Shown: one piece after another, positions 17,615 through 22,099 of the stretch
Numbering within the stretch: the stretch's first letter is position 1
Layout of the letters: each line of letters starts with the position of its first letter
NCBI GenBank assembly: GCA_937995835.1
Contig: CALKIV010000069.1
Location: 1-22,099, forward strand
Source: an uncultured Dysgonomonas sp.
GTDB lineage: Bacteria > Bacteroidota > Bacteroidia > Bacteroidales > Dysgonomonadaceae
Direction: 5' to 3'
Length of the DNA stretch: 22,099 bases
Position numbers and translations under genes: made by a program
The notes under the pieces: generated by a model
Told to the model about the DNA's origin: nothing
The model's input: only the letters and a program-made list of their open reading frames with translations
Databases searched by the model: none

Positions 17615-19270
17615 ATGAAGACGATGATCAAAACAATCTTTAGATTCACAATGATTATACTACCCATATTGATGTGGGGAGCTTTCTTTACAAGTTGTGA
17701 AGATGATAAATATAGCAAAATAGATGATCTCTTTCAGCCCAGATTTGTATTAGAAAGACCTGAGGTAAAGAGCAACTCTATCACCATGGTGTGGTATAAA
17801 GTAAACAATGCAGCATCTTACACAGTGGAGTTGCATCAAGATAGCTACTACAAAAGTCTTTATCAGGCATTTGAAGTCACAGATCCGCAGATATTTATCG
17901 ATGACATAATATATGGAACAACATTCTATATTCGCGTTCGATGCAATGCTGTTGACTCTATAAATAATTCACAGTGGAGCTACACCAGTGCCTCAACCGA
18001 AGCCCGCCCTGAATATGCAAAAATAGTGGAGGACGTTTCAAAAACAGAGATCAGTGAAGAGTCTGCCACCATTCGTTGGAAGAGAGATACTGAAAACCCT
18101 GTAGACAGCATCAGTGTGATGCCAATGATGGACAAAACATCAAAAAGTGTTTTTCGTTATCTAACCGAAGAAGAGAAGTCACAAGGCTATGCCGAAATTG
18201 GCGAAATAACAAAAAACACATTGTATGCAGTCAATCTTTACGACACAAGCAAACCTCGTAAATATGACAAGCCTTACAATCAGGTCACACTCCGAACCGC
18301 CGGACCATCTGCAGCCTCTATCGAAATTGGGTGGGACGATGATCTAACAGCTATTCTATCGGCTAATAATGAAAATTCAGAAATTCCGGAAGGCACCGAA
18401 TACTTTCTACCGGCAGGTTCATCTTATCGATTAGCTCCATTTGCAATCAAGAAAGGATTCCGTTTGGTGGGCAGTACAGAAGGGGTAAAACCTATTGTTA
18501 CGATGGAAGCATCATGGAACATGTCTGCCAACTCCTACGTTTCTAGTTTAGACTTTGTAAATATAGAGTTCAGACAAGAAATAAAGAATAGCTACTTTAT
18601 GAATGTGGGAAATTCATACACACTAGAGAATATAGGTTTTGTAAGCTGCGACTTTATCAACTTTGGACGTGGACTATGGAGACACCAAGGAGCCAATGCC
18701 AAACATGTGATGAACTTTGAAATGGAAGGATGTCGCATCGACCAGTCAGGCTGGCAAACAGGTGCATACGGGACATTCCACATCGACTCCTTTGACAAAG
18801 CCAATAGTGTTTCTTATGACCAGTTTGATCGTGTCATCTTCCGAAACTGTACATTCAGTAGAGACACCGACGGCACAAGTGGATACGGATGGGGGAACCT
18901 CTTCCATGCTCCTAACATGGAGAAGCCAATCCATTTGGAATACAAAAACATATCCATCTACAACTATTGCCGTAATCAACGGATGATCAATATCGAATCA
19001 GCTGTAGGCTCACAACTTGTCATCGAAGGAATGCTTCTCGCTTCGCCTTCTGGAGATTTGTATGCCATTGGAGCAAATACAACCACTTCATTCTCTAACA
19101 ATTATACAACAAAAGATTATTCGTTGGGAGGAAGTAAAATGAATGCTACCGATTTAGACATTACTGCTGAAGAATTATTTGCAAACCCAGCAGCAGGAGA
19201 TCTAACGATAAAAGATCCTAGCTCTCCGGTTGTACTCAATCGTGCTGGTGATACTCGTTGGATTCCATAA
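17615..19270 (+). CDS. DUF4957/DUF5123-type beta-helix lipoprotein with fibronectin-III-like N-terminus
   Basis: This 551-residue lipoprotein has lipobox FTS-C28 followed by EDDKYSK, an acidic surface-export pattern. Two fibronectin-III-like modules lie at about 40-130 (SITMVWYKVNNAASYTVELH, TTFYIRVRCNAVDS) and 134-230 (ATIRWKRDTE ... LYAVNLYD). A right-handed beta-helix-like DUF4957 region spans about 258-415. The DUF5123-like end is at about 430-551, with SFSNNYTTKDYSLGG, LFANPAAGDLTIKD and AGDTRWI. It takes the SusE/SGBP position, last in the operon and 11 nt after SusD, so a surface glycan-binding role is likely. Its C-terminal half is paralogous to that of the lipoprotein at 8241-10052. 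No catalytic residues of known lyases were recognised. The transcription terminator lies about 25 nt downstream. Confidence 0.85.
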   Translation: MKTMIKTIFRFTMIILPILMWGAFFTSCEDDKYSKIDDLFQPRFVLERPEVKSNSITMVWYKVNNAASYTVELHQDSYYKSLYQAFEVTDPQIFIDDIIYGTTFYIRVRCNAVDSINNSQWSYTSASTEARPEYAKIVEDVSKTEISEESATIRWKRDTENPVDSISVMPMMDKTSKSVFRYLTEEEKSQGYAEIGEITKNTLYAVNLYDTSKPRKYDKPYNQVTLRTAGPSAASIEIGWDDDLTAILSANNENSEIPEGTEYFLPAGSSYRLAPFAIKKGFRLVGSTEGVKPIVTMEASWNMSANSYVSSLDFVNIEFRQEIKNSYFMNVGNSYTLENIGFVSCDFINFGRGLWRHQGANAKHVMNFEMEGCRIDQSGWQTGAYGTFHIDSFDKANSVSYDQFDRVIFRNCTFSRDTDGTSGYGWGNLFHAPNMEKPIHLEYKNISIYNYCRNQRMINIESAVGSQLVIEGMLLASPSGDLYAIGANTTTSFSNNYTTKDYSLGGSKMNATDLDITAEELFANPAAGDLTIKDPSSPVVLNRAGDTRWIP

Positions 19271-19295
19271 GCCATAGATAAAACCATATGATTAT

Positions 19296-19340
19296 GACAA
19301 AGGTATATACTGTTTCTACTTTACAGTATATACCTTTGTT
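19296..19340 (+). terminator. Strong rho-independent-type terminator closing the PUL operon
   Basis: The arms CAAAGGTATATACTGT (19298-19313) and ACAGTATATACCTTTG (19323-19338) pair perfectly around a 9-nt loop. A-T at 19297/19339 and a G-T wobble at 19296/19340 extend the stem. T-rich bases (TTTGTTTGTT) run through and past the distal arm. It lies about 25 nt after the last PUL stop codon and is the first strong hairpin noticed downstream of the operon. The stem is nearly symmetric, but the opposite side lacks an equivalent T tract for minus-strand termination. Confidence 0.82.
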
Positions 19341-19400
19341 TGTTGAAGGACACGACTTTATTCCAAACTAAAATACTAGAGCCAATCTTTGCTTGCATGG

Positions 19401-19412
19401 GGATAATTATCC
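19401..19412. repeat. 12-bp perfect palindrome in the intergenic region
   Basis: GGATAATTATCC is self-complementary. Flanking ATGG (19397-19400) and CCAT (19414-19417) extend the symmetry with one bulged base, giving a 21-nt dyad. It lies about 260 nt upstream of the fibrinogen-like gene. It could be an operator, but a chance palindrome is quite possible. Confidence 0.3.
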
Positions 19413-19671
19413 TCCATATTGCTCCTATTTTGAACAATTGCACTCCTATATCCGTTTAAACTAAAATGACAATCTCTACTTATCTATTCCTCTTGAAAAG
19501 AGAGAGAAGGTAGGAGAAACCTTAATGAATGAAAATGACCCAACGCTCTAGAAGAAGATTCAATCCCTATAGAGCATCTAGTTATATACAGATTTGAGTG
19601 ACATCTGAGCTGTACAAAAGTCAATATTTTTAAATAAAAATACTTTTAAATGATTAAAAGAAGAAAGTAAA

Positions 19672-21876
19672 ATGGCTTTTATCACTAAAAAATTGAACTA
19701 CAGAAGAACAGCTCTGATATTGTTAGCCTTAATTGCAAATCTACTGACAATTAGCGCTCAAGTAACAATTGGATCTTCTATTGCACCACATAAAGATGCT
19801 TTGCTGGATCTAAAACAGCATGAAGATGGCTCGTCGGACAAAGGGCTACTGCTACCAAGAGTTGCACTGGTGAATGAAAATGATCCGGAACCACTCAGCG
19901 AACATGTAGAGGGCATGTATGTCTTTAACACAACAACCAATGAGACATTAGCTCCCGGTGCCTATTACAACAATGGACTTAGATGGAATAAAGTAAAAAA
20001 CATGGAAACTGATGCTTGGAATAATGCAGTTACCAAAACTGGAGCAACAAGCATTAACGATGATATCTATCACATAAAATCCGTGGCAATTGGTACAGTT
20101 GACGCTGATCCTTCAGCTCTTCTACATGTGTCTTCTACCTCTAGAGGCGCTTTAATTCCTCGAATGAGCCTAAGTGATAGAAACAAGATAGCTTCTCCGG
20201 CCAATGGCCTAATAATATACAACACAACAAGCAATTGTTTGAACTATTACAATTCATCATTTCAAAGGTGGTTGAGTCTTTGTGGAACTTTCGATCCTTC
20301 AAAATTTGAAATATTAAACTGTAATGCTCCAACAGGTCCATCGGGGCATTACATTGAAGGTATAGGATTAGGCAATCAACACTTATACACCTTAAAGGTT
20401 AACGTATCAGATATAGGTCCATATGAAGTGATTGGACAAACGACTAATGGATATGCTTTTTTCGACTCAGGCATGTTTACTGCTATTGGTGAGCATCAGC
20501 TGACCCTCAAAGCACAAGGCACACCCTTGACTTATGGTAGTGATGAGCTTCAACTGACGTTTAATGGCATTAGAGTTACACCAACTTGTGCCCTACCGAA
20601 AATAGAAGTGGAATCTGCAGCCACACGTTACACCATCGAATGTCCTTCCATGACTGTCTATGGAGATTATTATGCAAGAACACCTTTGAATTCTGCAAAT
20701 TACATCACTGTGAAGATTAATGTTACATCTCCTGGTGAAACAATCTTGGAAACGACTTCTGACAATGGAATAAGATTCTCATCGAACTCAATAACAGTAG
20801 AGCCAGGCGAACAAACAATAAAACTTTTTGGCCGTGGCACACCTATTAATGTTGGAGTTTTTTCTGGGAATCAACTCACTGTGGGAGCCACAACATGTTC
20901 TCCGACAATTACGGTGGCTAGTACTAGAGGAACATTTGTCGATCCGGCTAATACCTGTCAAGAAATATTGGACGAAACTCCAACTTCTGAAGATGGCTAC
21001 TATTGGATTAGAGATCAAGGAGGCGCTTCCTACATGACATACTGCGATATGGAACCTGATGGAGCATGGACACTTGTGAAATCACTTTCAGAAAGACAAA
21101 TCCTAGTGGTAGAAAAATCTCAAAGCGAGTCTATTGGTTCTCAGGGAGATATAAACAAGGTAACCATGGAGGGTCAACGTTTCAATGAGTATGCATTCTC
21201 ACTGAACTCCACGATCGTTAACAATATAGGCAACACTGGAAGTGGTTCTAAAAAGTTCAGATTCACGATTAAAGAAAAGGGACATACAACAAACCCTTCC
21301 GCTGCACAGGTATATGTAGCTGCTAGCACAGTTTCTCCAAGTGACGACTTATGGGCAAAAGAAAACTATTGGAATGTAACCATATTTTCAGGAAACCCTG
21401 CCACAGGAAACTTCAATGGAAAGAACTACGTATCAGAAGGGAAACTATTTGGCCTGCCATGGGGCAAGCCTGTAGCATCTAGCAATGATTACTATTTCAA
21501 TGGAACTAAGTTTAGACTTACCCCTCCGGGCATGTATAGTCAGTCAGGCTTCTTCACCGGATTTTATGGAGCTGTTGGATATGTATCTGCTGGAGAAGAA
21601 GTTGGATATTCCTATTATTTCAGTAGAGAAGAGGATGACCCCAATAGACATCAAATATTTAAATATAACAAGAAAGATATAAATGACCTATTTGGTCTAT
21701 ATATGAATACTGAGCCTCAGCTCAATCACCACATTGGAACTTGCAGCAATAGCAACGATGACTTTGGAGGAGCTTCTTCTTGTGCCAGAGGTTGGTCAAG
21801 TTGGCGACCTCACAGATTTAACCAAAGACCAGACGGCACTTATGAAGGAAGAATCATCCAATATTGGGTAAAATAA
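19672..21876 (+). CDS. Exported protein with fibrinogen/intelectin-like C-terminal domain (YCDxxxxGGGWT type)
   Basis: The 734-residue product has a signal peptide at about 1-29 (cleavage ISA-Q) and no lipobox. Two repeats of the Bacteroidota LLLPR...G-Y/I-V/I-YNTTTN type follow at about 43-107 and 149-205, then two Ig-like modules (about 210-315 and 318-415) that share GTPL/I and GE-Q-x-L patterns. The C-terminal domain (about 425-734) starts with TCQEI and carries Y457-C458-D459 with G464-A-W466-T, the first-half signature of fibrinogen-like and intelectin lectins; C429 and C458 are well placed for the family disulfide. It ends with a W-rich, Y-rich part (RGWSSWRPHRF, IIQYWVK). Eukaryotic relatives bind microbial or acetylated glycans. 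The bacterial role is unknown; adhesion or glycan binding is inferred. It has its own gap and hairpin, so it is probably not part of the PUL. Confidence 0.83.
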   Translation: MAFITKKLNYRRTALILLALIANLLTISAQVTIGSSIAPHKDALLDLKQHEDGSSDKGLLLPRVALVNENDPEPLSEHVEGMYVFNTTTNETLAPGAYYNNGLRWNKVKNMETDAWNNAVTKTGATSINDDIYHIKSVAIGTVDADPSALLHVSSTSRGALIPRMSLSDRNKIASPANGLIIYNTTSNCLNYYNSSFQRWLSLCGTFDPSKFEILNCNAPTGPSGHYIEGIGLGNQHLYTLKVNVSDIGPYEVIGQTTNGYAFFDSGMFTAIGEHQLTLKAQGTPLTYGSDELQLTFNGIRVTPTCALPKIEVESAATRYTIECPSMTVYGDYYARTPLNSANYITVKINVTSPGETILETTSDNGIRFSSNSITVEPGEQTIKLFGRGTPINVGVFSGNQLTVGATTCSPTITVASTRGTFVDPANTCQEILDETPTSEDGYYWIRDQGGASYMTYCDMEPDGAWTLVKSLSERQILVVEKSQSESIGSQGDINKVTMEGQRFNEYAFSLNSTIVNNIGNTGSGSKKFRFTIKEKGHTTNPSAAQVYVAASTVSPSDDLWAKENYWNVTIFSGNPATGNFNGKNYVSEGKLFGLPWGKPVASSNDYYFNGTKFRLTPPGMYSQSGFFTGFYGAVGYVSAGEEVGYSYYFSREEDDPNRHQIFKYNKKDINDLFGLYMNTEPQLNHHIGTCSNSNDDFGGASSCARGWSSWRPHRFNQRPDGTYEGRIIQYWVK

Positions 21877-21892
21877 AAAAAGGAAACATGTA

Positions 21893-21928
21893 AATTGGAG
21901 AGCCGAACTTAAACGGCTCTCTTCAATT
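21893..21928 (+). terminator. Hairpin downstream of the fibrinogen-like gene, probable terminator
   Basis: GAGAGCCG (21898-21905) and CGGCTCTC (21914-21921) form a perfect 8-bp GC-rich stem with an 8-nt loop. AATTG (21893-21897) and CAATT (21924-21928) add 5 bp beyond a 2-nt bulge. The tail is only weakly T-rich (TTCAATTAT). It lies 17 nt after the stop codon. The next gene starts 16 nt after it, so it could also act as a leader structure for that gene. Confidence 0.6.
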
Positions 21929-21943
21929 ATAGACTACAAACTT

Positions 21944-22099
21944 ATGAAACGTTTACTTCTTATTATCATCTGCCTCATACTTACTCTGACTGCCTTATCG
22001 AAAGGTTCATTCACCATAAAGGGTACAGTAAAAGGAGAAGACAAATAATCTTCATCTTGAGTTTATTGAAATACTTAAACCCCTACGCAAGGAGTTTGA
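21944..22099 (+). pseudogene. Frameshifted start of an outer-membrane protein with carboxypeptidase-regulatory-like domain, cut by the window end
   Basis: From the ATG at 21944 the frame encodes 34 residues: a signal peptide (MKRLLLIIICLILTLTALSKG) then SFTIKGTVKGEDK and a TAA at 22046-22048. In the +1 frame, starting with the codon at 22035-22037, translation stays open to the window end and reads EKTNNLHLEFIEILKP. Joining the two gives GTVKG-EKTNN-LEF, which fits the usual opening of carboxypeptidase-regulatory-like domains in Bacteroidota outer-membrane barrel proteins (pattern GTVxDEKTNxPLEFxNV). A single base missing near 22034-22036 would explain it. This may be a real inactivating mutation or a sequencing error. 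The rest of the gene is outside the window, so its exact class (TonB-dependent receptor or receptor-like barrel) is unknown. Confidence 0.6.

Larger units (their letters stand above)
19271..19671. other. 401-nt intergenic region after the PUL
   Basis: No credible gene is seen here. The first part holds the PUL terminator hairpin (19296-19340). A 12-bp perfect palindrome lies at 19401-19412. The remainder is AT-rich and must contain the promoter of the fibrinogen-like gene if that gene is transcribed independently. Near-matches to TAnnTTTG occur at 19625-19632, but none is exact with a correctly spaced TTTG element. Confidence 0.6.

Noticed and set aside
18717..18986. Overlapping plus and minus frames of 77-89 codons inside the DUF4957 gene
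   Set aside because: They are out-of-frame shadows of a lipoprotein gene with an intact conserved C-terminal pattern.
19593..19632. Possible promoter (TTTG at 19593, TATTTTTA at 19625) for the fibrinogen-like gene
   Set aside because: The second element misses the final G of TAnnTTTG, and the 28-nt spacing is too long for the Bacteroides promoter pattern.
21000..21876. Type IX secretion C-terminal sorting domain on the fibrinogen-like protein
   Set aside because: The C-terminus is the end of the lectin-like domain (IIQYWVK) and lacks the usual sorting-domain pattern.
1..22099. tRNA, rRNA, CRISPR array, integrase or insertion sequence
   Set aside because: I looked for clover-leaf segments, regularly spaced repeats, transposase motifs and terminal inverted repeats and saw none, including next to the broken HTCS.

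Overview
The window comes from a Bacteroidota genome, most likely a gut Bacteroidales such as Bacteroides or a close relative. Four features support this: a SusC/SusD pair, many lipoproteins whose lipidated cysteine is followed by acidic residues, a hybrid-two-component-type sensor divergent to the locus, and an AT-rich sequence with A-rich leaders in place of strong Shine-Dalgarno sites. The species cannot be named from the sequence alone.

Layout: (1) 23-739 (minus) is the start of a hybrid two-component regulator. It stops after 238 codons, so only a periplasmic propeller fragment remains. (2) 740-1061 is the divergent regulatory gap. (3) 1062-19270 (plus) is one uninterrupted nine-gene polysaccharide utilisation locus (PUL). 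It encodes a GH28 polygalacturonase, a GH43 enzyme with a CBM6-like tail, a GH3 lipoprotein with a PA14 insert, a FimB/Mfa2-like lipoprotein, a lipoprotein joining a FimB/Mfa2-like part to a DUF4957/DUF5123-like beta-helix, a PL1-like pectate lyase lipoprotein with three BACON-like domains, SusC, SusD, and a second DUF4957/DUF5123 lipoprotein. Gaps between genes are 2 to 49 nt, with one 4-nt overlap. A 17-bp hairpin at 19296-19340 closes the operon. (4) 19672-21876 is a separate exported protein ending in a fibrinogen/intelectin-like domain. (5) After another hairpin, 21944-22099 holds the beginning of an outer-membrane-type gene that is frameshifted after about 30 codons and runs off the window.

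How the genes work together: the PL1 and GH28 enzymes should cut a galacturonan backbone, one by elimination and one by hydrolysis. GH43 and GH3 are best explained as removing xylose or arabinose side groups. SusC/SusD would import the oligosaccharides, and the beta-helix lipoproteins probably bind the polymer at the cell surface. Backbone galacturonan cleavage paired with xylosidase-type enzymes, without visible esterases or rhamnogalacturonan enzymes, makes xylogalacturonan or another xylose-decorated pectin the leading candidate substrate. This is an inference. The least described parts are the lipoprotein set (7347-8228, 8241-10052, 17615-19270) and the fibrinogen-like protein. Both edge genes are broken, so the operon may have lost its regulator.
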